A stretch of 64,000 nt of DNA from Myxococcus stipitatus DSM 14675 (GTDB taxonomy: Bacteria > Myxococcota > Myxococcia > Myxococcales > Myxococcaceae): contig NC_020126.1 in the NCBI RefSeq assembly GCF_000331735.1, positions 4,712,001 through 4,776,000 of the forward strand, given 5' to 3'. The position numbers and the translations under genes were made by a program. Below are positions 47,471 to 55,192 of this stretch, one piece after another; positions within the stretch are counted from its first letter, which is position 1, and every line of letters begins with the position of its first letter. The notes under the pieces were generated by a model. That model worked only from the letters and a program-made list of their open reading frames with translations, was not told the DNA's origin and did no database searches.

Positions 47471-48049
47471 TCACGGAGGGCCGTAGCCCTGGACGCGCGA
47501 GTTGAGCTCCACCGCAGTGGCGTAGATCTGCGCCCAGGTGCGGTACTTCAGCTTGGCGCCGAAGCCCTTCTGGTCATTGGCGAAGTGGAACAGGTCCTCG
47601 CGGAAGAGGGCGTCGGCGGACTTGCGCGCGTCGTCGCTCAGGGGCGTGCCCTTGCGGTCGTAGTAGCGCAGCAGGTCGTAGCCGTAGTCGTGCGTCTTGG
47701 CCGCGGGGTCGAACTCCTTGTCCGGTCCAATCTTGCCGGGCGCGGAGGCGGAGCCGAACGGGTCCTGCATCCGCTGGCCGTGCTTCGTCTGGATGGAGAA
47801 GGGCTTGTAGCCCATCACCTTCTCGAAGTCGGCGGGCGGCGGACGGGCACCGGTCAGGTACTCCCGCATCAGCTTGCCGTGGTCCCCGGCCGGGGCCGCA
47901 CCCACGCGTGCCGCGGCCGTGGTGGCCTTGGTGAACGTGTCCTTCTCGTGCGGACGCACCGTCGCCGCATTGGCGCGCTCGGCGGTCGGCGACTCGGAGC
48001 TGGAGGAGACAGGACGGCGGGCCGTGGCTGGGGGCGTGCGAACGATCAT
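47471..48049 (-). CDS. Phospholipase-A2-like protein
   Basis: About 192 residues. The segment FDPAAKTHDYGYDLLRYYD followed by RKSADALFREDLFHFA matches the prokaryotic phospholipase A2 pattern: catalytic HD pair, then a helix with Asp before the second core helix. The N-terminal 50 residues are Ser/Thr/Pro-rich without a signal peptide, and the disulfide cysteines usual in secreted PLA2 are absent. Enzymatic activity is thus uncertain. ATG at 48049 chosen; longer open frame upstream has no coding look. Convergent with the NtrC gene. Confidence 0.65.
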   Translation of the reverse strand: MIVRTPPATARRPVSSSSESPTAERANAATVRPHEKDTFTKATTAAARVGAAPAGDHGKLMREYLTGARPPPADFEKVMGYKPFSIQTKHGQRMQDPFGSASAPGKIGPDKEFDPAAKTHDYGYDLLRYYDRKGTPLSDDARKSADALFREDLFHFANDQKGFGAKLKYRTWAQIYATAVELNSRVQGYGPP

Positions 48050-48147
48050 GTGTGTTCCCGAGAGAGCCTTCTCTTGTTTTGTCGCAGTTTGTAGGGTGGA
48101 AGTTGCGTGGATGTGATTGACGCATCGCGTGACGAGAAGGAGCGGTC

Positions 48148-48618
48148 GTGGGCAAGGACCTGTATCGCGACGGAATGGCTCGACTGGAGGCAGGGGATAC
48201 CCAGGAGGCGAGGCGGCTGCTGGAGGCCGCGCTCCACGAGTCGCCGGGGGACGTGAAGGTGATGCACGCGCTGTCCCGGGTCCTGGACGAGGCAGGGGAG
48301 CGCGCCCGGGCCGTGGAGTTGCTGGAGCTCGCCCACGCGAAGGCGCCCTCGGAGCCAGGCCCCGCGCGCGACCTGGCGATGGCCCTGCTCGAGCGCGGCG
48401 ATGACGCCCGGGCCGCACGCGTGGTGGAGCCCGTGCTGGCGGCCCACCCCGAGCATCCTGGCGCGAACCTCGTGCTGGCCCTGGCGCTGGCGAAGACGGA
48501 CCCGGAGCGGGCACGAGCGCACCTGGCGCCTGTCGGCCGGAGCGCGGATGGCGAGGAGCGCGAGCAGGCGGCGGCGCTGGCGCGCGTGCTGTCGGGACAG
48601 TCGCTCTCGCCCGCGTAG
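48148..48618 (+). CDS. TPR-repeat protein
   Basis: 156 residues, about four TPR units (GMARLEAGDTQEARRLLEAALHESPGDVKVMHAL, RARAVELLELAHAKAP, DLAMALLERGDDARAARVVEPVLAAHPEHPGANLVL). No signal peptide, so a cytoplasmic adaptor. GTG start with AAGGAG close upstream. Convergent with the M4 protease. Confidence 0.8.
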   Translation: MGKDLYRDGMARLEAGDTQEARRLLEAALHESPGDVKVMHALSRVLDEAGERARAVELLELAHAKAPSEPGPARDLAMALLERGDDARAARVVEPVLAAHPEHPGANLVLALALAKTDPERARAHLAPVGRSADGEEREQAAALARVLSGQSLSPA

Positions 48619-48634
48619 GTCGCGAAACGCACGA

Positions 48635-48662
48635 CGGGCGGCATCCCGAAGGACACCGCCCG
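48635..48662. terminator. Hairpin between convergent genes
   Basis: CGGGCGG/CCGCCCG, 7 bp, 14-base loop, between the TPR gene and the M4 protease gene. No T-run either side. Confidence 0.4.
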
Positions 48663-48690
48663 CCGTGGGCTGCTCAGGATGCGACCTGAC

Positions 48691-50913
48691 TCAGGGCTTC
48701 GTGTACTTGATGGTCAGGCTGTAGTTCGCCGTCTGGCTGCCGGCGCCGCGCACCATGACGTACGCGGAGGACTGGCCAGAGGGCACGGTCAGCGTGCACG
48801 TCTCGGAGGCGCCGGACGTGTTCGGGCGGCAGTCATACGTGGTGGTGGTGGGCGCCGCGCCGAACCGGACATAGAGGTTCGGGTTGCGCGTGCCCGTCAT
48901 CGTCACGGTGAAGCTGGTGCCCGGTACCACGCTGTAGGGACCGAAGTTGTCGTTCTCGTTGCGCGTCACCGTGCCCGTCGCCGTCTCCGTCGTCGGCGTG
49001 CCCGTGCCACCGCCCGAGTGCGTCCCGGTCAGCGTCACGCCCGAGTAGGTCGTGTACGCGTTGACCATGACGTACCAGGTGCCGGCCTGCGGGTTGTTGA
49101 AGGAGCACGTCTCCGCGTTGCCGCTCGCGTACGGACGGCAGTCGTAGGTGCCGGAGTTCGGGACGGCGCCGAAGCGCACGTACAGGTCCGCGTCACCGGT
49201 GCCGCCCGTCGTGGTGAAGGTCAGCGTGGGGGAGCCCGCGGGGACCTCCAGCGTGTAGTACTTCTTGTTGCCGGAGCTGCCGGACAGGCCCGTCACCGGG
49301 ACGCCGTTGGTCAGCGGGTTCGTCACGGGCGGCGGGGGCGGCACGCCCACGGCGAGCCACGCGTTCGTCACCGCCTGCACCGTCGCCGCGTCGTAGCCGA
49401 GGTCCTGCGCGGCCTGCACGGTGTACGCCTTGGCCTGCTCGAAGGTGGTGCTGGGGGTGAACAGGTCGGTGTTGGCCTTGTAGAAGATGCGGCCGGCCTT
49501 CTCCGGGCCGATGGCGGCCACGGCCTGCGTGGTCTTCCCGCGCGGGTGCGTCCCACCCTTGGAGAGCAGGGCGAAGACGAGGTTGCTGATGCCGGAGCTG
49601 TAGTGCACGTCCACGCCGGACGAGTAGTCGCCGTAGAAGTCGAGCGAGACGTCGTCCTTGGCCGGGTCGTCCATGTAGCGCAGGGCGTCGTTGGCGATGC
49701 CCGGCGTCCAGATGTCCTCGCCCACCATGAACACGTCGGCGTCCGTGGCCCAGCTGCGCGTCCAGCTCTCGCACACGCCGGCGAAGATGTCGGACATGGA
49801 CTCGTTGAGGCCGCCGGACTCACCCGAGTAGATGAGGTCCGACTCGGTGTCCGTCACGGCATGGGTCAGCTCGTGGACGGTGACGTCCAGGTCCTTGCCC
49901 AGCTCGATGGAGTCGACGCCGTTGCCGTCGCCGTACACCATCTGCGTGCCGTCCCAGTACGCGTTCACGTAGTTGCTGCCGTAGTGGACGGTGCTGATGA
50001 GCTGCGCGCCCGCGTTGTCATACGAGTCGCGGTTGAAGAGCGTCTTGTAGCAGTTGTACGTGTTCCCGAGCTGGTCGTAGTTCATGTCCACGTGCGCGTC
50101 GCCCGTGGCGGCCTGACCCTCGGAGCGCTTGAGCGTTCCAGGCGTGGTGCTCCCGTTGTTGGCGCTGTACACCCGCCGGTCGAGCGCCGCGTGAATCTGT
50201 GGGTGGGTGGCCAGCACGCCGCCGCGCTGGGCGTCGACGTAGACCAGGTCATCCGCCTTGATGTCCTCACGGGTGCCCACCAGCCGCACCTGCCATGCGA
50301 GCTTCAGCTCATCGCTGCCGTCGGTGCGCACGTAGACGAGCGTCGGCACGCCCTCGGTGTTGGCGCGCGTGATGGACGTGCCCGCGAGTGCCGCCGAGCG
50401 CGCGGCGTCGGAGGCCACGGTCGGCTCCGTGGCGGACGTCGTGCCGCCGCGAGCGGAGCCGTTGGCGGCATAGATGAGGCCATCCGGGTCGGCGTGGAGC
50501 ACCAGCTCTCCGCCGACGACGGGCCGGCCCTGGTGGAGCTGGCGGAAGCGCAGGTGCTTGCGCCCCTGGGCATCCACATTGGCCCGGCGGAAGACGAGGT
50601 CGTCGCCGCGCAGACGGAAGGCTCCGGCGATGTCCGTCAGGGCTTCCCTCGCCTCGGCACCGGAGTCCGCGCGAGCGCGCTGCGCGGAGACACCACTCGG
50701 GGACAGCCGCCCCAGCTCACCGCGGATGAGGAAGGGAACACCTTCTTGCCGCCCGAGCACCTCGGCCCCAGGCAACCGCGCCAGCGCGGCCTGGACATCC
50801 GCGTCCTTGGCTCCCTCGCTGGGTGCTTCTCCTTCTGGTTGCGCCGCGCTGCAAGCCACGAGACCGGCACCAACCCACGCCAAGCAGAACGTCCTCCAGA
50901 CGCTGTTTCTCAA
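48691..50913 (-). CDS. Secreted M4 (thermolysin-family) metalloprotease with two PPC domains
   Basis: 740 residues. Signal peptide with lipobox GLVAC (C21), FTP/propeptide region (about 30-230), then the M4 catalytic domain: zinc HELTH at 347-351 and the third ligand E371 in GGLNESMSD; VDVHYSSGISN supplies the catalytic His region. Two C-terminal bacterial pre-peptidase (PPC) beta domains follow (about 535-625 and 640-740), each with DLYVRFG or NLYVRFG and a CRP...ETC pair. Likely a predatory or nutritional protease. TTG start at 50913 with AAAGG upstream. Confidence 0.95.
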   Translation of the reverse strand: MRNSVWRTFCLAWVGAGLVACSAAQPEGEAPSEGAKDADVQAALARLPGAEVLGRQEGVPFLIRGELGRLSPSGVSAQRARADSGAEAREALTDIAGAFRLRGDDLVFRRANVDAQGRKHLRFRQLHQGRPVVGGELVLHADPDGLIYAANGSARGGTTSATEPTVASDAARSAALAGTSITRANTEGVPTLVYVRTDGSDELKLAWQVRLVGTREDIKADDLVYVDAQRGGVLATHPQIHAALDRRVYSANNGSTTPGTLKRSEGQAATGDAHVDMNYDQLGNTYNCYKTLFNRDSYDNAGAQLISTVHYGSNYVNAYWDGTQMVYGDGNGVDSIELGKDLDVTVHELTHAVTDTESDLIYSGESGGLNESMSDIFAGVCESWTRSWATDADVFMVGEDIWTPGIANDALRYMDDPAKDDVSLDFYGDYSSGVDVHYSSGISNLVFALLSKGGTHPRGKTTQAVAAIGPEKAGRIFYKANTDLFTPSTTFEQAKAYTVQAAQDLGYDAATVQAVTNAWLAVGVPPPPPVTNPLTNGVPVTGLSGSSGNKKYYTLEVPAGSPTLTFTTTGGTGDADLYVRFGAVPNSGTYDCRPYASGNAETCSFNNPQAGTWYVMVNAYTTYSGVTLTGTHSGGGTGTPTTETATGTVTRNENDNFGPYSVVPGTSFTVTMTGTRNPNLYVRFGAAPTTTTYDCRPNTSGASETCTLTVPSGQSSAYVMVRGAGSQTANYSLTIKYTKP

Positions 50914-51061
50914 GGCACGACCTTTCTGAAGAAGGGGCTCTTTTGTTGCACATGATATGTTCTTGTTTCAAGCGGATAGCTTGTTTTCCTCGTTTCGACA
51001 TATTTCTCCCGACATGGGGCCACTCCGGTGTCCACTTCCACACGCTGAACGCGAGACAATC

Positions 51062-52771
51062 ATGTCCAAGCCGTGTCTTCGTAGTCTGGTGGTGTTGCTG
51101 GTCCTGAGCCTCTTCCTGCCAGGGATGCCAGCCTTTGCGAGGGGCCGGTACTACAATCATTCTGGAAGTATCGAGACAAGCCATCCGTCGTGGATGCGCT
51201 GGATCTCCAGCTCGACGAGCCTCGCGGCGCTCTCGCTGCCGGGGACGCACGACACCATGGCGTATCAATCCTATGGGGGAGACCTGACGCAGACGCAGTC
51301 CCTGGACTTGCGCACGCAGCTGGACGCGGGGATTCGAGCGGTGGACATCCGGTGTCGACACATCGGGGACCGGTTCACGATTCATCACGGGGTCGTCTAC
51401 CTGCACGTCAACTTCGACGACGTGCTCCAGACCACCATCCAGTTCTTGCAGGCGAATCCCACCGAGACGGTGGTGATGCGCGTGAAGAAGGAGCACACGG
51501 AGGAGGATGTCACCCGGAGCTTCGCGCAGACCTTCGAGTGGTATCGCAATCGTCCGGAGTACAATCCCTATCTCTGGCGTGGCTCGCACGTGCCCACGTT
51601 GGGCGAGGTGCGAGGGAAGATTGTCGTCCTGGATGACTTCGGGGGTGGGACGTACGGCATCCCCTGGGGAGCGCTGGACCTCCAGGATGACTGGACGGTG
51701 TCGCAGCTCGCGGACATCGACGACAAGTGGAACAAGGTCCGGGCGCACCTGGACAGGACCCAGAGCGGCTCATCGTCGAAGCTGTTCGTGAACTTCCTGA
51801 GTGGTTCGTCGGCGATGGCTTATCCCAGACATGTCGCGGGGGGCATCAACATCCTGGGAATCGACTACCGGGGTGTGAATGACTACGCGGTCGACCATCT
51901 GGTGGGCGGGTGGGCCCAGCGGGCCGGGGTCATGATGATGGACTTCCCGGGGGCGGGGTTGATTGATGCCATCCTGGCGCTCAACGTCCGGCTGCTGCCG
52001 TCGTCCGCGCAGCTCCCGACGGACTTCAATCTCATCTTCAAGAACACGGCGTATACGATTGGCGGAGACGCGGAGTCGCGCTGGTATGGGCTTCAGGCGT
52101 TCCTGTCGAACGCCGCGCCGGGGCGGTCCTGGCACTTCATGGCGTTGAAGCGCGAGTGGGCGGGGTGGATGCACCACGAAGGGGCCTTCTACCAGTCCGA
52201 CTCGATGGATGACTTCACTCACATCGCCTTTCCCTCGCGGACGGTGACGAGCGTGGTGGGGCCCGCGTATCTGGCGGGGTACGTGAATGGCCAGCTCGGG
52301 AGTCTCTCGGGTGGTTCAGGAGAGCGGGCCCAGCAGCTCCATGGCCGGTTGAGCTCGCGCTTTCCGTTCCAGCTCTGGTCCGTGGTGGTGAAGCGGACGC
52401 CGGGAGGGCTGAGCAACTGGGCGTATGCGGACTACGGCCGGGGCTACAAGGTCTCGTCGGGTGATTACATCTACGCGGTCCAGGGCTACTCGGCCGCGGA
52501 CGGGGTGTATCTCCATGAGCACGGTCAGCAAGAAGGGAACGTGGTGCAGCTCACGTCCTCCGTGGGGTTCCTGGGCGACCTGGGCTTCAACGACCTGCTC
52601 AGCTCCGTGACGGTTCTGGGGCCCTATCAGGCGACGCTGTGCGAGCACTCGTACCAGTCGGGCCGGTGCTTCAACACGTCCCGCAGCGTGACGGACATCA
52701 ACAGCGTGGCTGGCGGGCCGTGGAATGACGTCATCTCCTCGGTCACCGTCAGCCGCACTGGAGTCCGTTGA
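51062..52771 (+). CDS. Secreted PI-PLC-X phospholipase with beta-gamma-crystallin end
   Basis: About 569 residues. Signal peptide (LVVLLVLSLFLPGMPAFA, cleavage near residue 26). Residues 45-320 are a bacterial phosphatidylinositol-specific phospholipase C X-domain: SLPGTHDTM with H63, and DIRCRHIGDRFTIHHG with the second His at 108/109. Residues about 469-565 look like a beta-gamma-crystallin: two Greek-key motifs ending FNDLLSSV and WNDVISSV, the N/D-D-x-x-S-S calcium-binding pattern, with a Tyr/Cys-rich YQSGRCF arm. The middle 320-470 is unassigned. The 148-base AT-rich gap before it serves divergent promoters with the M4 protease. Confidence 0.88.
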   Translation: MSKPCLRSLVVLLVLSLFLPGMPAFARGRYYNHSGSIETSHPSWMRWISSSTSLAALSLPGTHDTMAYQSYGGDLTQTQSLDLRTQLDAGIRAVDIRCRHIGDRFTIHHGVVYLHVNFDDVLQTTIQFLQANPTETVVMRVKKEHTEEDVTRSFAQTFEWYRNRPEYNPYLWRGSHVPTLGEVRGKIVVLDDFGGGTYGIPWGALDLQDDWTVSQLADIDDKWNKVRAHLDRTQSGSSSKLFVNFLSGSSAMAYPRHVAGGINILGIDYRGVNDYAVDHLVGGWAQRAGVMMMDFPGAGLIDAILALNVRLLPSSAQLPTDFNLIFKNTAYTIGGDAESRWYGLQAFLSNAAPGRSWHFMALKREWAGWMHHEGAFYQSDSMDDFTHIAFPSRTVTSVVGPAYLAGYVNGQLGSLSGGSGERAQQLHGRLSSRFPFQLWSVVVKRTPGGLSNWAYADYGRGYKVSSGDYIYAVQGYSAADGVYLHEHGQQEGNVVQLTSSVGFLGDLGFNDLLSSVTVLGPYQATLCEHSYQSGRCFNTSRSVTDINSVAGGPWNDVISSVTVSRTGVR

Positions 52772-52792
52772 TGTGGCGCGGGGAAGGTGGCG

Positions 52793-53560
52793 TCAGAAGG
52801 TCATGGCCTCGATGGCCGCGACCATCTTCCCCACGTCGTAGGCGTAGAAGCCCGCCGCGTTGAGGGTGTTGATCTCCCCGACGTAGGGCTGGTGCTGGTG
52901 CATGAAGATATCCAGCGCGTAGGCCCGGTCCGGCCCCCAGCGGTCCGCCATCCGCTGGGCGAAGTTCCACACCACGGGCTCGACCTCCGGAGAGGCGAAG
53001 ACCCGAGCCCCCAGCTTGTATCGCGTCCCCGTGACGACCTGGCCGTCGACGACCACCATCCGGTACTCACTCTGGATGTGTCGAGGCTCGCTGACGGCCA
53101 CCCAGGTCTCCGCGGTGAGCTGCGGGTACTCCTGGACCGCGAGGACTCCCTCCCGCCAGCGATGGAAGTCCTCCCAGGTGGTGACCATTCCCGAGAAGGC
53201 CTTGTCATCCAGGCAGGGGCGGATGAAGAACGGCCCCTCCCGCTCGGACACGTCGGCGAAGCGGCAGACGTGGGCGTCGGCGTTCAACAGGTGCTCGCCG
53301 AGGTGCTCGCGCCAGACGCGGAAGTCGAACTGGTCATTGAGGAACGCGCCAGGTGTCCAGCCGCGCTTCCGCGCGTAACGCGTGAGGGTGAGCGAGCCCA
53401 TGATGACGACGGGGCCCGGGACATCGACGAAGGGCTCCACGCCCCCGTCGAAGGGAATCACCTTCACCCGCGTGTGAGGGATGTCACCGCGCTCCAGGAC
53501 CTGCACGAGGTCTCGGAAGCCACGCTCGTTGAACAGGTTGTCCTGAATGACCCAGTGCAT
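52793..53560 (-). CDS. ATP-grasp-fold protein (DUF4343-like)
   Basis: About 255 residues; no signal peptide. The pattern FFIRPCLDDKAFSG...WEDFHRWR...QEYPQLTAETWVAVSEPRHIQSEYRMVVVDGQVVTGTRYKLG...YALDIFMHQHQPYVGEINTLNAAGFYAYD matches the ATP-binding and metal-binding segments of DUF4343/R2K-type ATP-grasp proteins. These ligate an amine or carboxylate to a peptide or metabolite; substrate unknown. ATG at 53560 with GAGGGA 6 bases upstream. Stands alone. Confidence 0.75.
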   Translation of the reverse strand: MHWVIQDNLFNERGFRDLVQVLERGDIPHTRVKVIPFDGGVEPFVDVPGPVVIMGSLTLTRYARKRGWTPGAFLNDQFDFRVWREHLGEHLLNADAHVCRFADVSEREGPFFIRPCLDDKAFSGMVTTWEDFHRWREGVLAVQEYPQLTAETWVAVSEPRHIQSEYRMVVVDGQVVTGTRYKLGARVFASPEVEPVVWNFAQRMADRWGPDRAYALDIFMHQHQPYVGEINTLNAAGFYAYDVGKMVAAIEAMTF

Positions 53561-53735
53561 GTGTATCCCTCGGTGCGAGTGCGCGAGCCGAGACGCTCGC
53601 TCCACGCGGGGTCTGACCGCGACTGACGCCGGGCGCGGATTGCCGCGGGATGAGGGGGGCACACCAAGGGAGACGGTGAGCGGGGGCCTCGCTTGCAAAG
53701 CCCGTTGCCTGGTCCCAGCACCGTCTCTCCTTTCG

Positions 53736-54809
53736 TCAGCTCAACTGCGCCTCGGGTTGCGCGGGGACAGCCCCTGAGTAGCTGGCGGGTTGCAGCGGAA
53801 GCTGGAACAGGTCCCGGGCGTTGCCGTGGGTGATCTTCCTCCGGTCGAGCTCGCTGATGGGGGCCCGGTCGATCCACGCCGCGGCGGGGGCCGTCTCGGA
53901 GTAGGGGTAGTCGACAGAGAACATGATGTGGTCGGCACCGACGGTGAGGATGGCGTTCGTGAGAGCGCTGTCGGAGAAGGTGCCGCTGGTGGTGATCCAG
54001 ATGTTGTCTGCGAAGTACTCCGGGAGCGTCTTCTTGAGGCGCTTGTCGAAGGGGTTCAGGTTGAACATGTTCTGGGTTCGCCACAGCAGGGCGGGAAGGC
54101 CCTCGCCCATGTGCCCGAGAATGAGTTTGCAGCTCGGGAATCGGTCGAAGTGGCCGCCCAGCAGAAGCCGGACAGTGTGCGAAGCGGTCTCCATGCCGAA
54201 GCCCCAAGTGGCACCCTTCATTTCGGGGTAGCTGGAGTAGGGCGCGAAGCCACCCGGGAGCGATGGGCGAGGGTGCAGGTAGACCGGGACATCGAGCTCA
54301 CAGAGCGTCTCCCAGAACCCGTAGAGCGAAGGGTCATCGAGGTAGATGCCGACGTTCGGGTCAGGGGTGTTGGTGTAGCCGTTGATCAACACACCCTTGA
54401 AGCCGAGGTCCGTGACTGCTCGACGAGTCTCGGCGCTGGCTTCCGCCCCCGAATGAAGTGCGACAGCGGCGAAGCCAGAGTATCGCTCGGGGTGCTCCGC
54501 GATCCGTCCCGCCAGGAAGTCGTTCTCGAGTCGAGCCTGCGCGGCGGCCTCCCTCGGGTCGACGATGCGTTGGATTCCCGGTGCGGTCAGGGAGAGGATC
54601 GCGTGAGCGATTCCCGCCTCGTCCATGCTGTGCAGGCGCGCCTCATCGAAGTCGCCGAGGCGGTGGAGAATCGGCCGGTAGTATTCAGTCGTGACGCCAC
54701 CACCATCGGAGAGCCGGGCAAGGGCGGCTTCGTCGCCGAGCACCCGGGCGACATCGGAGGGGTGAAGATAGGCTTCCTCCAAGGCAATCTTCGGCAAGGG
54801 GGTGTTCAT
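53736..54809 (-). CDS. Amidohydrolase-family decarboxylase (hydroxybenzoate decarboxylase-like)
   Basis: 357 residues. Matches the gamma-resorcylate/salicylate/2,3-dihydroxybenzoate decarboxylase group: N-terminal KIALEEAYLHP, VPVYLHPRPSLPG, LILGHMGEGLPALLWR, NIWITTSGTF and MFSVDYPYSE. The LEEA form at the metal site, lacking the His after the Glu pair, is that of the salicylate/2,3-DHB type, not the LEEH form of gamma-resorcylate enzymes. Likely non-oxidative decarboxylation of an aromatic acid; exact substrate unknown. No aromatic pathway genes are adjacent. Confidence 0.85.
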   Translation of the reverse strand: MNTPLPKIALEEAYLHPSDVARVLGDEAALARLSDGGGVTTEYYRPILHRLGDFDEARLHSMDEAGIAHAILSLTAPGIQRIVDPREAAAQARLENDFLAGRIAEHPERYSGFAAVALHSGAEASAETRRAVTDLGFKGVLINGYTNTPDPNVGIYLDDPSLYGFWETLCELDVPVYLHPRPSLPGGFAPYSSYPEMKGATWGFGMETASHTVRLLLGGHFDRFPSCKLILGHMGEGLPALLWRTQNMFNLNPFDKRLKKTLPEYFADNIWITTSGTFSDSALTNAILTVGADHIMFSVDYPYSETAPAAAWIDRAPISELDRRKITHGNARDLFQLPLQPASYSGAVPAQPEAQLS

Positions 54810-55144
54810 TGGGAGGTCTCAGCAGCAAAGAGAGACGCTCGTGAATGGAGAGTCGGAGCGCCATCGAGGTGTCAGCCATGGTTGACAATGTTGATGTGCG
54901 GAGGTGTTCCGCCAACATGATGGCGCCGCACCCCGAGGCTGTCTCGGTGTATGGTTTGACGGACGTCGGGTCGACGTTGACTCGCGCGAAGTCAGAGTGC
55001 TTGCTCGCGCGAAGAGGGGCGCCCGAGTCATCCCAGACATGTGCCCAGGTGTCCGAAGCCGTGAGCCCCGTGCAGCGGCAGTCCTACCTGGGTGGGTGCG
55101 TCGCAAGCCCAAGGCCATTGGGTTTCAAAGGCCCGTGAAACAAA
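54810..55144. other. Intergenic region, no gene seen
   Basis: 335 bases with no supported gene. A TTGACA at 54882 on the + strand has no -10 box or downstream gene. Interrupted inverted repeats TGTTG/CAACA and GCGGA/TCCGC (54889-54917) could be an operator for the decarboxylase gene, but this is weak. Confidence 0.5.
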
Positions 55145-55172
55145 AAAGGCCCTGCTGTCGGGCAGGGCCTTT
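55145..55172 (-). terminator. Intrinsic terminator of mutS2
   Basis: Perfect 11-bp stem (AAAGGCCCTGC/GCAGGGCCTTT on the + strand) with loop TGTCGG. On the minus strand it runs into TTTTTTG, a strong terminator 20 bases after the mutS2 stop. Confidence 0.92.
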
Positions 55173-55192
55173 CAATCCAAGCAGTTGGCGGC

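Noticed and set aside
54882..54887. TTGACA as a promoter on the + strand
   Set aside because: No -10 element at the right distance and no gene downstream on that strand.
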